Source of the DNA: Undaria pinnatifida
Lineage: Eukaryota; Sar; Phaeophyceae; Laminariales; Alariaceae
Assembly (NCBI GenBank): GCA_012845835.1
Contig: JABAKD010000019.1
Location: forward strand, 7,522,994 to 7,586,993
Direction of reading: 5' to 3'
Length of the DNA stretch: 64,000 nt
A program made the position numbers and the translations under genes. Below, piece by piece: positions 1 to 12,120 of this stretch (position 1 is its first letter; each line of letters begins with the position of its first letter). The notes under the pieces were generated by a model. It was not told the origin of the DNA. It did not search any database and saw nothing but the letters and a program-made list of their open reading frames with translations.

Positions 1-19
1 AAATCGATATTTGTAAGTA

Positions 20-250
20 GTTCTACAAGGGGCTTCGCCGACAACCTGTGCGGCCGCCGGTCGCAGACTCAATGCCAAGACATTGAGAGCGTGCGCTGCG
101 CACTCCACTCTGAGAAGTGTGTGGTGTGTAAATAGTTCATCAAGGGGCTTCGCCGACGACCTGTGCGGCCGCCGGTCGCAAACTCAATGGCAAGACATTG
201 AGAGCGTGCGCTGCGCATTCCACTCTGAGAAGTGTATGATGAACTTGATT
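20..250. repeat. Tandem duplication, 115-bp unit, two copies
   Basis: Two near-identical units begin at about 27 and 142 with AAGGGGCTTCGCCGAC, giving a 115-bp period. Both contain GCGGCCGCCGGTCGCA and ACATTGAGAGCGTGCGCTGC. A diverged inverted fragment of the same family occurs near 15,450-15,500, so the unit is dispersed as well as tandem. No coding content is recognised. Confidence 0.85.
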
Positions 251-2085
251 TGTATCTGGTACGAGTATGTCTTCACAGTCTGTTGTTGAGCAATAACGGA
301 ATTCCTCAGGTAAGACGAACTTGCTGCATCCTCGGCACACGCACCCCGGGCGCATTATGTATAAGTCGACTTGCTCTTCATTCAGAACGTTCCCGAAAAT
401 AAAACGACCGTAAGATACATACGCGTGTACTCGAGTCTTGGTCACAACCCTGACACCCGCATTGTATGCTGTACAGCGCTGCCTACTCCGTGCGAGAGGT
501 TCAACGGCACCTCCTATGACATACCTTCGAGACTGACGCACAACTCAATAACAGAAAGCTAACAGCTGCGGTACCTGATAAATACGTGATACAACGTGCC
601 GCCGGTACGACTTAGCTGTCTTTTAGGTGTGTGTATCTTGGATACTGGTCACACAGATCCAACCCGCGTAGTATATGACTGCTCACAGCTTGTGATAGGT
701 ACTTTGTATGTATTGAATCATGATACATAGTACTGTACGTATCTTCAATACGTAGCCGACGCACGCATGCTGCTGCTGTATCTACGCGCATCCTGACCGG
801 TCTCAGGAGAACAAAAGGCGATAAAAAAGCTTAGTCCCGCGTGCATGTGCCATTTTTTTATTTCGAAACCCTCAACTGGCTGTCTACCATGTGATCGAGA
901 ATCGAGAACTTGCTGATGATCCATCTTCTTGAACAACAAAGGAAGGATGTGTTGATATTGCAACACGCACGGCAGCGTTGAACCTGCAGACAGGATTCTG
1001 ACCGCCATGTCCCGGTTACAAATAGCTGCAGCTGTATTCTATGACCTGAAGGTTTGGCGGTCATCGTACTCATGGTATGTTGACTCTACCTCGTGAAAGC
1101 GGGAGAATGCTAGCGTTTCCTTGCCGATTACCCGAAAAGCGTACATACGCGGCGAAAAATGTTAAGGCGGCCTAACTAGCTCCTCAGGCCACTGTTTATG
1201 GTACGCCGATATAGGCCATGGTTCTTGATCTTTACAAGATTCGCCTGAAGTAAGATCTATGTACACTGCATGGTGGAGACGAATATTGGTTCTGACAATT
1301 TCCATGATCGAAAAGTCCACCGAAAAGGAGTGTCCCGTCCCGATCTCAGGCTGAGATCGGGACAAGGTAGTTCTTCTCCACATGTTGTCTCGAGTATAGT
1401 CCGCAATTTTGCCCCCACGCGCACATACGCATGGAACAGCAGTAATTCGCGAAGATGCAGCAGCCCTGTGGGCCATTTGCCGAGCAGCTGCTGCTTGACC
1501 CTCGTGCATCTCGACCGCCATGGTCTGTAGTGTTTTGTGGCGCTGCGGCGCGTTTGTGTGTGATTCGGCTTTTCGAAATCGCACAACCACACGTCTAAAA
1601 AATGCCAACGAATATATTGAACATTGCTGCTAGCTTCTGCATCTAGAGTCGTTTTTACCATACACAGTTTGTAAATCTCATGTCGGCATCCTGATCTTTA
1701 GGCGGCGAAACGAATGTCAGGAACATCTGTGACCTGGGTCGGGGTACCATAAACAATGGCCTCAGCTCCGTAGAACGGTGCCATCACAGCTGCTGCTGTT
1801 CAACTGCGCAGCAACGTGGTACATGGATGAAACTGCTGCTGTAGCTCCGCCACAGCTGCTGCTGTACATATGCGGCATATGACGTGTAGATTGCTGTACA
1901 TGCTACACGTGCTGCTGCTGTAGTAGGTTACATGCGTATTAGAGCCTGGTATAGGGTAAAAACCTGGGGGGTATATGATATTGATATACACCCCCCGAAA
2001 AACATGACTAAGTGACATAAGTTGATATTGCTAGTCATGTCCGTATCAAGGTCACTTTTGGATATATCGCTATGAGATGTAAAGT
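251..2085. other. No recognisable gene
   Basis: Short overlapping reading frames exist on both strands, but none shows a known domain or paired splice sites. CTG/CAG-rich stretches lie around 1,480 and 1,790-1,920. I see no RNA gene or mobile element here. Confidence 0.5.
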
Positions 2086-2087
2086 AT

Positions 2088-2180
2088 ATGAGATATGATA
2101 TCACCTGATATCTGACCTATATCACCTGATATCTGACCTATATCACCTGTTATCTGACGTGTATCACCAGATATTTGACC
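2088..2180. repeat. AT-rich short tandem repeat, about 24-bp unit
   Basis: About four diverged units of the form TATATCACCTGATATCTGACC follow one another. A looser array of related ATATC/GATAT words continues to about 2,740. It is probably non-coding. Confidence 0.75.
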
Positions 2181-2776
2181 TACATTGCGTGATTTTGTGT
2201 GTTCTCGACTGTATACATTGTTCTACACGTATAATCACTGCGGTTGGAACCTGTGCCACAACAGGTGAACCACTGACTCGGTTTCGACGATCTGTGCCCG
2301 TTATGTACGCAGTATGCATGTACGACACAGACTGGTAAACGCCCTTGCTCCGCGAGGGAACATTGCATGCACATTGCGGTGTGGTGTAATTTTCACGCAC
2401 AGCCTGGTTCATATGATACGATGGTATTTTGTTAATTGTTGCTGGCGTCCATAATACGATCCCCCGGATCCATGTCATAGGTCCGTAGGATATTATACCC
2501 CTTCCGTCGACTACAGTACAACGGTTAGGGTACATGATCCGCACCAAATATGTGTCCAAAAGATACAAGATACATAGTCCAGACAGCTCATTCGCCACGC
2601 TATATCGTATCGGATGGCTGTATCACATATTTCACCTGATGTACGCCGATATATCTCGTATGTCACCTGACATATCTAGGCATATATTTAACTTGATATC
2701 GGTTATGTATGTCATGTATACCATATATCATATCGCACTTTAGTCACCTTCCTGAAAAAAACTATATATCGCAATT

Positions 2777-3330
2777 TGATATATTTTACAAGTTCTCCCT
2801 TCGGAGGTGATATGTATAGGAAGGCAGAATGCTACAAAGGCAGGATAAAAAATGAGCATAGAACCCAAACACTAAATAAACATAAATAAACGTAGCAGGC
2901 AACTGCAAAGTAGACAAAATTAAGAGAAAATAAGAGTGGCGAGCAGACCAAAAGAGGGTGACGCAAGAAAACAGAGCGAAACCATATACATGACGCAGTA
3001 GTGTTATTAATAGTAGTAGTTATAGCACAACAGCAAAACAGCAGTAGTAGCATCAACTAAGTAGGAGCACAGCAGAATCTTAAATCATAACAAGATGTGA
3101 TCGATACCACAAAATGATAATGAAGAGAGCAGTGTAGTAAGTGGACGATTATTGTTGTGCAAACACGAGTTTGAGTATGTGTTAATAGGTATAGTTTCGG
3201 GCTCCTACGCCAGCTTTTATTACAGTTACTATATGTGCTGCAACTGAGGCAAAACCCCCCAAAGAACTGTTAATATCAAAGTTGTATTTGTGTATAAAAA
3301 AAAAAGTAGACAGGAACATGTAGTAGAAGG
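2777..3330 (+). repeat. Dispersed repeat family A, copy 1
   Basis: The copy starts near TTCTCCCTTCGGAGG, passes through GAGGGTGACGCAAGA and a CAACAGCAAAACAGCAG stretch, and ends near an AAGTTGTATTTGTGTATAAA tract and GTAGACAGGAACATG. The same ordered landmarks recur at 8,806-9,480, and a shorter piece lies near 10,320-10,400. It is probably a non-autonomous mobile element; I see no coding capacity and no clear terminal repeats. Confidence 0.65.
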
Positions 3331-3945
3331 TGATGTGAGGGCAGACGGCTCAAGACCTACCACTACTACTACTGCTGACGAAAATGTAGAACTGCCGTGG
3401 AAGTAGCACAGTTATTATTTGTACTATGAGAGAATGGGAGCAGCGCAAAAAAAATGTTCCCTTCGGAGAGGGTTCGTAGCGATTAGACGAAGAAGGCCAT
3501 GAAAAAAAGCTCTCGCACGATGCGTGCAGGTAAAAATACGTCCAAATCCAATTGCACATGAAAAAAGGTATTATGATACCACCAATCAATACAAGGGCTC
3601 CGCATGGGTGCCGGCATACGCCGGCGCCCATGCTTCGGGTAGGGCAGGGCAGCACTTCGAATTGTTCGATTCAATACTTGGTATAGTAAAAAAAATCACT
3701 ACACACAATCGTAGTCTGCGCGTACAGTATTTAAGGTAATACCAAGAGTTCGATATAGACTAACAATCATAACAATGTACTACTATTAATAACTACCGTT
3801 TGTTAAGTGAATCCGCCAAATGGAAATAATGTCTTGCCAAGTTTTATTTTATCAACCTCTCCATACATCAAGATCCGAAAAATAACTGCAGAGTACCGTT
3901 CAAAATACCAAATTCTGCGCGCTTCTCGCTTGGACGGCGGCCTTC
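3331..3945. other. Repeat-rich non-coding stretch
   Basis: It contains short pieces shared with neighbours, such as a CCTTCGGAGAGGG word near 3,460 and a segment near 3,490 resembling 4,290-4,360. A short GC-rich inverted repeat (GGTGCCGGCATACGCCGGCGCC) lies near 3,607-3,628. No gene is recognised. Confidence 0.45.
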
Positions 3946-3949
3946 TGAA

Positions 3950-4270
3950 CAAAGTGATTTGACCGAGAAATGCTACAGCCCTGCCCACTGAGCTATACTT
4001 GATCACTTGACTCAGTAGCTCAGTGGGTAGTGCTACTATATATATGTTGAACTACCAAAATAACCATTCATAATGTCGTTAGCGCGCACGCTTTAAAAAA
4101 AAAAAATGAAGTCGGTGAGAATCGAACTCACGACACATAGCACTACCCACTGTCACTTGACTCAGTAACATATATGATCTGGGTGAGAATCGTACTCACG
4201 ACACATCCTTCGTTGGTTATATAGCACTACACCCACTGAGCCGAAAGGAAACGACACACAGCAGTAGTAG
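3950..4270. repeat. Cluster of tRNA-derived (SINE-like) fragments
   Basis: Several pieces carry a tRNA A-box word (AGCTCAGTGGGTAGTGCT) or a B-box word (GTGAGTTCGATTCTCACC). They occur on the plus strand near 4,015-4,040 and on the minus strand near 3,965-3,990, 4,105-4,165 and 4,176-4,262. The last minus-strand unit has A box, middle arm and B box in tRNA order. The unit at 4,105-4,165 lacks an anticodon arm and runs into a long T tract (A-run at 4,094-4,105 on the plus strand), like a Pol III-derived SINE. A decayed tRNA pseudogene cluster is the alternative. Confidence 0.55.
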
Positions 4271-4479
4271 CTACGACAGGGCAAGCGCTTCGAGGCGGCC
4301 ATGAAAAAAGCATCGTCGGGAAGAAATTTAGATCCCAATTTGGAAATGACACCAATTTGAAAATGTTGTCCCTTATTCATTCGTTCAAGCTCCACATATG
4401 TATGCAAAGATCCAAGAATAACTCGGACGTACGATATACTGCCCAAAATACAAAAAACAAACGCGCTTCTCGCTAGTCT

Positions 4480-4800
4480 CGCTCAGCGTCTATCCGCATT
4501 CACGTCGATGTGCGGAACGGGTACGGCAGGGCAAGGGGCGTTGGAGCCGCCCCCCGAAGACGGCGCTCGAACGAAGCTATTCGACCGAGAATTCCAGTTC
4601 CGAGGATCACATACTCCTCCTGCAGACGTTGTTTGCGTAATAAGGTCGCGCAAAAAAACGGTTTTGAGCCTATCTATATCAGGTTGACGTGCAGACCAAG
4701 CACACTCAAAATGAGAAACATTTCAAGAGCACCAAATGCAATAATATAAAAAGATGAATTAGAGCGATCTACTACTTGTATAACACGCGTTCTTCTGGGC
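4480..4800 (+). repeat. Dispersed repeat family B, copy 1
   Basis: Two modules occur together. The first runs from TGCGGAACGGGTACGGCAGG to GACCGAGAATTCCAGTTCCG. The second runs from CTCCTGCAGACGTT through AATAAGGTCGCGCAAAAA to TATAACACGCG. The second module recurs at 6,445-6,620 and the first at 7,190-7,320, with a shorter version near 6,810-6,920. Confidence 0.7.
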
Positions 4801-5960
4801 GTATCATGTTCGTCTTGCAGCCTTTCTAATCTTCTTGCATGACATTCTTCACAACTACTCGCAATTTCCCGTGTTTTATTCGTTCAAGCCCTGCAGACGT
4901 CAAGCAAAACAACCGCAATTTGGCTAGTTACTTGCATAATAGGTCGCGCAAAAAGCCTTGGCCTATTGGGTCAAAGCCTACTAACTGAGCTCGCAATTAT
5001 TTACGCGGTCGCAATTCGGCTGGTCATTTGCCATGTACTTTATCTAAGGATTTTTTTATTTGTTTATGAAGGGTGTCCGTCTAGAATTTTAATTCCTAAA
5101 TAAAGTTGTATCCCCGCCTTCGTTCCCGGCCGCAGGGGACGTTTCGCAGATTTCGTACGTAGTATATACGTGTACGAAAAGCTCGTCATCGCTCACGCGT
5201 TATTTGTTTATTTCTTTTTGTAGGGTGTTTAGCCCAAATCGAAATTTGAACATAGCATACCCGTCGGTAGTAAAAACAAAAAATGAAGTTATTCCGTCTG
5301 GCGCTGCAGAAATTTTGAAGTTTTGTTTGAGATTAAGATCTTCGCGAAAAGCGAACCGAAGGTCGTTCGATTTAAAATGAGTTACAGACGCTATCTGTTG
5401 TAAGGACCAATCTCGTATATCGCGTTGTGTACCGAAAACATCGTTGCTGCCGTTGTTGTGTTCCTGAGTGTGTGATTTGGTAAGGCGAGCCCTCCAGAGG
5501 CGCCGGACCCGATCGCAGCACAGCAACGTACATCACAGCAGAGTACGGTAAACCTTCTCCGCACGGCCTGCGTTTCCTCGTTTCCCCACGCTCTGCCGCT
5601 CTCGTCCCAGCATATAGTGACCAAGAAAGAAAAAAGCCGTCAGAAACAGCGCAGCAAGAGGCTGTGCAAGCTTTATGTGCGTACGCGAGTACTCGTATTT
5701 TCTTATACCGGTAGCATGGTGACGATCATGTAGAAGGGCTCACGGCAAAAATGCGGCTTCCGACACACTACACGATGAGCAGAGACAGAGACAGGAAAAG
5801 AAGAAGCACCAGACAGAAAGACGGGCGAGTCTCTGATCCTCAGAGTAGCTATACCCGGCGACCACAGCTCTCTTATTCTTCCTGTCTGTCTCGTCGGAGC
5901 GGGCCGAGGTCATCTATCTGCTGGCAGCCACAATTCTGTACAGAGCTGCAGCACATACTG
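4801..5960. other. No confident gene; one open minus-strand stretch
   Basis: Short words from repeat family B (CAAGCCCTGCAGACGTCAAG) occur here. A minus-strand open stretch at 5,200-5,526 looks protein-like in composition, but I recognise no domain and it has no ATG start. It is treated under findings. Confidence 0.4.
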
Positions 5961-5961
5961 C

Positions 5962-6008
5962 TGCTGCGGTCTGCTGGCTGTTGCTGCTGCTGCTGCTGCT
6001 GCTGCTAG
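5962..6008. repeat. CTG/CAG trinucleotide microsatellite
   Basis: An interrupted run of TGC units spans 5,976-6,008 (TGCTGCTGCTGCTGCTGC). Similar CAG/CTG tracts appear near 8,310-8,345, 8,505-8,545, 9,600-9,640, 19,377-19,390 and 26,900-26,990, so the genome appears rich in this motif. Confidence 0.85.
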
Positions 6009-6439
6009 CTGTGCTGCTGCGATGGGTCCCGCAAACGGCAAGGTCAACGAACAAGAAAGGCACAAACACGCAGGGAATCCGCCACCGCCACATCACCAGC
6101 CCCCCCCCTCACCATGGCATAGCTCGGCCAAACGCCTATCACGCCGACGAGGGCCGTGTCGGCACGCACCGTCTTGCACGAAGGTCAAGCGATGCTGCGC
6201 GGTAATGAGTCACAAGCCAGCGTGTTTTCTTGCTCTGTTTTCCCAGCGCCTACACAGTATTTGTCAGGTGTACTTGACCAACCACAGAGATGATTAAAGG
6301 GTCGGGGAGACGTTGACCAACCGTATAACGTGGTCGTTGTCTAATTCGGCTCTATGTGTATATTTTTTGGCTCTACGTAAATTCGTAAATCAGATATGAT
6401 GTTTTCATGTGCGTATTCACCCGAAGTTATGCACATTCT

Positions 6440-7335
6440 CCACAACTCCTCCTGCAGACGTTACTTGCGTAATAAGGTCGCGCAAAAACGATTTTGAGCC
6501 TGTATCAGGCTTACGTGCAGACCAAGCACGCCCGAAATAAGAAACACTTCAACAGCACCAAACGCAACAATATAAAAATACGAATTAGAGCGATATACTA
6601 CTGATATTGTAACACGCGCTCAAGCCCTGCAGACGTCAAGCAAAACAAACGCTCGAGAGTATACCACCGCAAAATTCAAAACTTTAGCAACTACCTACCG
6701 TATGGAAATGATGCCAATTTTGGAAATTATCCAGACGCTGCAGACGTTATGATACAACCGAAGTCGCAAGATTACCTCATCAAAATACAATATTTTTGCA
6801 ACTTTTCCCTTGTCTCGCTCAGCATCCATCCGCGTTCACGTCGAGGCGCCCAACGGATAAGGAAGGGCAAGGGGCGTTGTAGCCGCCCCCCAAAGACTCT
6901 TACGCGTTGGAGCCGCCCCCCGAAGACTTTTACGTGTTTCATTCGCTCAAGCCCTGCAGACGTCAAGCAAAACAAACAAACGCTCAAGCCCTGCAGACGT
7001 CAAGCAAAACACACGCTCGAGAGTATGCCATCGCAAAATTCGAAACATTAGCAACTACCGTTTGCAAATGATGCCAATTTCGTAAGTCATCCAGGCGCTG
7101 CAGACGTCAAGATACAACCAAAATCTCCGGAATTCCTACTCGAAATGCAATGTTTTCGCAACTGCCCGCTTGTCTCGCTCGGCATCCGTCCGCGTTCACG
7201 TCGAGGTGCGGAACGGATACGGCAGGGCGAGGGGCGTTTTTGAGCCGCCCCCCGAAGACGGCGCTCGAACGAATCTATTTGACCGAGAATTCCAGTTCCG
7301 CGAATCGCATACTGAGGCCGAGACGAAAAAACTCC
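6440..7335 (+). repeat. Dispersed repeat family B, copies 2-4
   Basis: The segment 6,445-6,620 matches 4,612-4,790. Segments 6,810-6,920 and 7,180-7,330 match 4,485-4,612. The word GCCCTGCAGACGTCAAGCAA is repeated at about 6,620, 6,950 and 6,985. This is nested or duplicated repeat material without a recognised reading frame. Confidence 0.65.
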
Positions 7336-8800
7336 TGACCGAATCCCCGAAAAAAAGAATGATCATATATATATATATATTTATTTAGGTGCAGAAGAGC
7401 GTGACGCAAGAGTAAAAACGCGTACTACCGTTTTTTCGTGCGTGTACTTTGCCTGTTTACGTAGCGAGAAGAGTGTTCCATCGTCCCGATCGACCCTGTT
7501 TTATAACGATGTCTGAATGTTTTTTATTCACAATAGTAGGAGCACAAAACCTATCACTTTTTGTTTTATGCACTGCAACAGCAGTATAGTAGCTCGAGCT
7601 GTCCAGCTTCCTTGATATCTCGTACCTGGTACTGTATAATACAGCCACTATATAGCTGTCAGATTTTGTCCCCCTCAGAAACGGGTTTTATAGTTTCCGC
7701 TCACAGACTGCCTAACATCACCCTGTTGACCCTGACAGCTACACTGTAGTTGCTAGGGGAGTCACCGACCTATATCCTTAATGAGGACACACAACCTGTA
7801 ATACGCGCGATCGGAGTATCACACACCGCTTGCAAAGATGAGTTTCGACAAAATATTCGATCTCACAGCTGGAGTGTATTTTTATTATTTTTATTTTTTT
7901 AATATATCATACGGCCGTACGTAGCGCATACACACTTCAAATGGCGGAGAAAGAAAATAGAAGATAAAAAATAACAAAAGAATAAAAAAATCATCAGCAA
8001 CGCAGCAAGCAATCCTCGTGCGTAACCAGTCGAACAAAAAAACAAAAATATACTCCGGAGTATATTCTTTGTCGGAGCAGCCACAGACCGGGGAGAAATC
8101 CAGAAGTGCTAATAATTCTGACATGGGGAGGAGTGTGGTATCGCTTTCTCCTGTTGCTGTCGAGTACCCCTGGCTTGCTTCCTTGGGCCCATCCAGAATA
8201 GAGAACGCAACGCCCAATCACTCGAGCTTTTGAGGAGAACACTGGCCCAAACGTCGCGCCAAAGCGATTGGCGATCTGAAAGAGCCTGGGACAGCGGGCG
8301 CAGTAGTCGAGCAGCAGTAGTAGCAGCAAGCAGCAGCAGGCAAGCAGAAAGGGAGCAAACGACCAAAGCAGGACCGTTCCGCGTCCCCCCATGATTTTTT
8401 CTTCGTGCGATGATGTCTGGCACTGCGTCAAGGTCGAGGTTTGCTTCGCGGTATGTACCTGCTGCCCGGTGCAGGTATCTCAGAAAGCATGGAACACCTC
8501 TAGCAGGAGGCAGCAGGAGTAGCAACAACAGCGGCAGCAGGCAGGCAGACCAGCACCAACCGCTTCTCCCCTTCTGTGACATGACAAAAAATATTGCTGA
8601 CGAGCTAGCCTAACTACTTGTTGACGCAGTAAACTGACGCCACCGTCTCTCCGTGGTCTAACAAACTGGTCCTGAAAGCAGCTCCCCAAAAGCTAGAAGC
8701 TAACAGCTGTTCCCACGAAAAATCCCTGGTGCTGGCCACTCACAGTCGCTGGTTAGCGAAAAGTTCGGGGAAGGGCTCGGCGAGCGACCGACCGCGCCAG
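7336..8800. other. Non-coding stretch with CAG/CTG-rich segments
   Basis: Minus-strand open stretches at 7,994-8,392 and 8,109-8,582 begin with leucine-rich segments, but these leucines come from CTG repeats. No domain is recognised. A family C repeat copy lies at 7,790-7,880. No RNA gene is seen. Confidence 0.4.
7790..7880 (-). repeat. Dispersed repeat family C, copy 1 (inverted)
   Basis: Read on the minus strand it carries AGCTGTGAGATCGAA, then ACTCATCTTTGCAAGC, then GTGATACTCCGATCGCGCGT. The same word order occurs at 9,985-10,045 (-), 45,880-45,980 (+) and 51,465-51,555 (+). Confidence 0.65.
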
Positions 8801-8805
8801 GCGAG

Positions 8806-9480
8806 TTTATATTTTTTAATACATGTTCTCCCTTCGTAGGGGAAAAATAAGGAGGCGGAATACGAGGCAGAGAATAGGAAGTGAGCGAAAAAACGAAAAA
8901 CACTAAACATAACGTAGAAGGGAACGGCAAGGCAGACAGTTAAGAAAAGCAAGAGAGGGTGACGCAAGAGAAGAGAGCGAAAGCATTTATGTGAGACGCA
9001 ATACATTACTTGATTAAGTACTCGCGTTGATGGTAGTTGTAGTATTAGTGCTAGCACAAGCACGAAGCAGCACAGTCACACACTAAAAAGCGGTGTGCAA
9101 CGAATCTCGAATTACAGTGGGGGACTCCCAGTAGCGCCGGTTGAATAGTGCCACTGTTCTCTGTAATGCCGGCAAAAGTAGCACGCCTGGAGCTCTTCAT
9201 ACAACCAAAATATGTATGGCAGCTCTAGTCTCGTGGTGCGGGGCCGCACCACGGCCTCCGGTCCTTGGTGCGCTTCGCACACCACCACCCGGAAGCAGTA
9301 TACTACCAGACAGTGGTGGTTTCTGTCGTAAATAATAGCATAGTAGTGCCGAGGAAATAGTTTGCTGCGGTGCAAATATTTGGGGCAAAAGCCCCCCAAA
9401 AAGTGTTCATACAATATTCAAAGTTGTATTTTATTAGAGTTGTATTTGCATCAAAAAGGTAAACAGGAACATCATCTGCA
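8806..9480 (+). repeat. Dispersed repeat family A, copy 2
   Basis: It has the same ordered landmarks as 2,777-3,330: TTCTCCCTTCG, then GAGGGTGACGCAAGAG, then GGCAAAAGCCCCCC, then AAGTTGTATTT, then AACAGGAACAT. An extra segment around 9,110-9,360 is absent from copy 1. It contains an imperfect palindrome around a GTGCGGGGCCGCACCAC core (9,236-9,252). Confidence 0.65.
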
Positions 9481-9984
9481 CTAGTTTGGAGTCCCCAACT
9501 GACTTACAAAAACACAAGACCGCAGGAAACACACCCGCGCATCATGCACGACAGCTAAAGCATTGGCCAGCTACAGACGGGCGTATAGCAGCGAGGCACC
9601 AGCAGTAGTAGCACCAACAGCAGCAGCAGGCAAGCAGAGCAGAGCAACAGCTCCCCCCCTCCTGATGTATGGCGAGGTTGGTGTTGTGAGAGGTATCGAG
9701 CGATGTCAGCTGATAACAAATTGTTATAGTATTCTGTATGCGTACTCTTGCCCATATTAAAGTCCCCCGGGGGGAGAAAAACAAAATGAACCGCCTACCA
9801 TACATATGATAAAGCAGTATAGCGGAAACTACAGTAATACATTTGTAAAATAAATGTGATGTTTTACCTAGCTCAAAAATTCCCCACATAAAGTATAAAT
9901 ACCAATACTTACCATTATAGTGGACAAAAAATAAGACACCTCCCAATCAAAACTCACTTATATAGTATATTACGAGTACCAACA

Positions 9985-10045
9985 ACGCAGCTTGCAAAGA
10001 TGAGTATTGACCTGAAATTCGTCAAACTCACGGCTGACGTCCTTG
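9985..10045 (-). repeat. Dispersed repeat family C, copy 2 (inverted)
   Basis: It contains CAGCTTGCAAAGATGAGTAT followed by a diverged continuation, matching the minus-strand reading of 45,880-45,980. It is shorter and more decayed than copy 1. Confidence 0.5.
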
Positions 10046-10950
10046 AAAATTAGTTATAAAATTGTTGACCATGCTCGTACGTTTTCTTTCGCTTGCTCAA
10101 CGGGCTAGTAAGCCAAAAGACTGCTCGTGCTACTCGGGCAAGCTAGTCGGGCCAAGAAGTGAAAAAAGCTAGTCGTCTGAATGGCAAGAAGCTAAAAGCA
10201 AGAAGCTAGTCGGTCCAAGAGCTCTGAACGAAAGAGACTAGTCGAACCAAAAAGCCCCGTGAAGACCAGCCCGCCTGGGCTGCTCGTGTCGGCCACCCTC
10301 GACGAATTTATATACAGTAATATATCATACAAGGTTCCCCTCCGGGAAGTGCCTAAGGGAGTGGCGCAAGAACGAAACCCAAGCATCCAACATCTGACCG
10401 TCTGTGGGCAAATAAATAAGATGTACCTGGTGGTAGTCAAAACTATGTTCTTGTCCGCAGCTCGAGAAGCGGAGTGTGGGGAGGCGCCCTCCCGGGTACG
10501 GTTCGCTCTCTCCCCGTCGTGGTGGAGAACCGTAAAAAAGTGGTAATCCCATGAGTACGTGTCCAGCGCCAGTACTCGTACGATGGGGACTTTTTATACG
10601 GGCGACTCTTATTATGCAGCAAAATTTGTGTGGTAAAAAATAAAAGGACGAATAGGTGGATTCTCAACCGGCAAAAAAACGAAATCAGCAGTTGTTCCGT
10701 GCGCCGTCTTTGTATCGTGGTTTTGATGTTTTTTCTTTGTTTCCTGTTTCGTATGGAAATCAGCAATTTCATAATAAGTAGACTACTCTTCGTGTCTTGT
10801 TGAGCCAGATATTGACAATCACGACGAGTGATACACGCCAGGATGGGTAATCATCCCCCTTCACCACCAGTTCGTCGCAGAGAGTGCGCGGAATGAGGAA
10901 CTGTAGGGCTTCTATTGTCGCTGAGACAGAGAAGCCCTTTCTCATGGAGC
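10046..10950. other. No recognisable gene
   Basis: A loose array of GCTAGTCG/AAGAAGCTA words occupies 10,080-10,250, and a short family A fragment (GTTCCCCTCCGGGAAG, GTGGCGCAAGAACG) lies at 10,320-10,400. Reading frames are short and show no domain. Confidence 0.45.
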
Positions 10951-10953
10951 ATC

Positions 10954-12120
10954 AGCGCCTATATCCACTGCTATTTGCTTTTGAGATTCAAGAAAAATTA
11001 CGCTGGATTGTTTTGATCGTCGTCCGATCCAAAATCGTCCCCTCGTGGAGACGAAAGCAACTCGCCTCAGCATAGCGAGGACTCGCCACGCGCACGTACA
11101 TGGTGTATCCTACTGCTGCTGTGCGGCAAGGTTGTACACGTAGCGTTGTGCTGTCCTCATGTTGTCTGGTCCCTGTCATCTGTGGTGTAAGCAAAATCTC
11201 CGACCCATAACATTTCCTCTCTGTTATGTACGTAAAAATACAGTATATTTGGACGTAAATGTAACGGTGGGGTGGTATATAAATTAGAACTTAAAAGGTT
11301 CCTATATTACCGCCAAAATTGACGCGATCTATGGACATGCAATCAATGGAGATGCGCACGAAGCGGCAGCACAGCGGAACTATGGAGTATGGTGGGGTGA
11401 CAAATGGCAGGTGGGGTGACAAATGGCACGCTCCGATCAAACAATCAGCTTCTACAACAGCAGCCACACGCGCATAGGGTTACAGGCTGCTGATGCTAGG
11501 GGGCTGGACCGCTGCTGGGCAGCAGGATCGTAGCATGGTGCCATTAGCGCCTATATCTACTGCTGTGCTTTTTAAGAGTAAAAAAAAATTACGCTGGATT
11601 GTTTTGATCGTCGTCCGATTTAAAATCGTCCCCTCGTGGAGACGAAAGCAACTCGCCTCAGCATAGAGAGGACTCGCCACGCGCATGTGCATGATGTGTC
11701 CAACTACTGCTCCTGTGCGGTAGGGTTGTACACGTAGCGTTGTGCCGTCCTCATGTTTGGTACCTGTCATCTGTGGCATGAGAAAAATCTCCGACACAAA
11801 ACAATACCCCTCTGTGACGTACGTAATACGGAAAAATATTGCGTCTTTGGACGTAAATGTAAGTATGGGTTTGTATATTAATTAAAATCAAAACGTATAT
11901 TATATTACCGACCAAATTGACGCGATCTATGGACATGCAATGGAGATGCGCCCCAAGCGGCAGCACACCAGAAAGATGGGGTATGGTGGGGTGGCAAACG
12001 CCACGCTCCGATAAAAAAATCAGCCACTACAACAGCAGCAGCACGCGCATAGAGTTAGTTGCAGGCTGCTGCTGCCAGGGGGCTGGACTGCTGCTGGGCG
12101 GCAGGATCGTAGCGTGGTGC
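10954..12120. repeat. 592-bp tandem segmental duplication, two copies
   Basis: Copy 1 runs 10,954-11,545 and copy 2 runs 11,546 to about 12,120. Each starts AGCGCCTATATC, contains ACGCTGGATTGTTTTGATCG, GGTTGTACACGTAGCGTTGT and AATTGACGCGATCTATGGAC in that order, and ends with GGGGGCTGGAC...GGCAGGATCGTAGC. Copy 1 carries an internal direct repeat of GGTGGGGTGACAAATGGCA at about 11,393-11,430. Related minus-strand open stretches exist in both copies (10,988-11,194 and 11,480-11,797), but no domain is recognised. Confidence 0.9.

Noticed and set aside
7994-8582. Two minus-strand open stretches starting with leucine-rich, signal-peptide-like segments
   Set aside because: The leucine runs come from CTG repeats in the DNA. 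Both frames overlap and neither shows a domain after the hydrophobic part.
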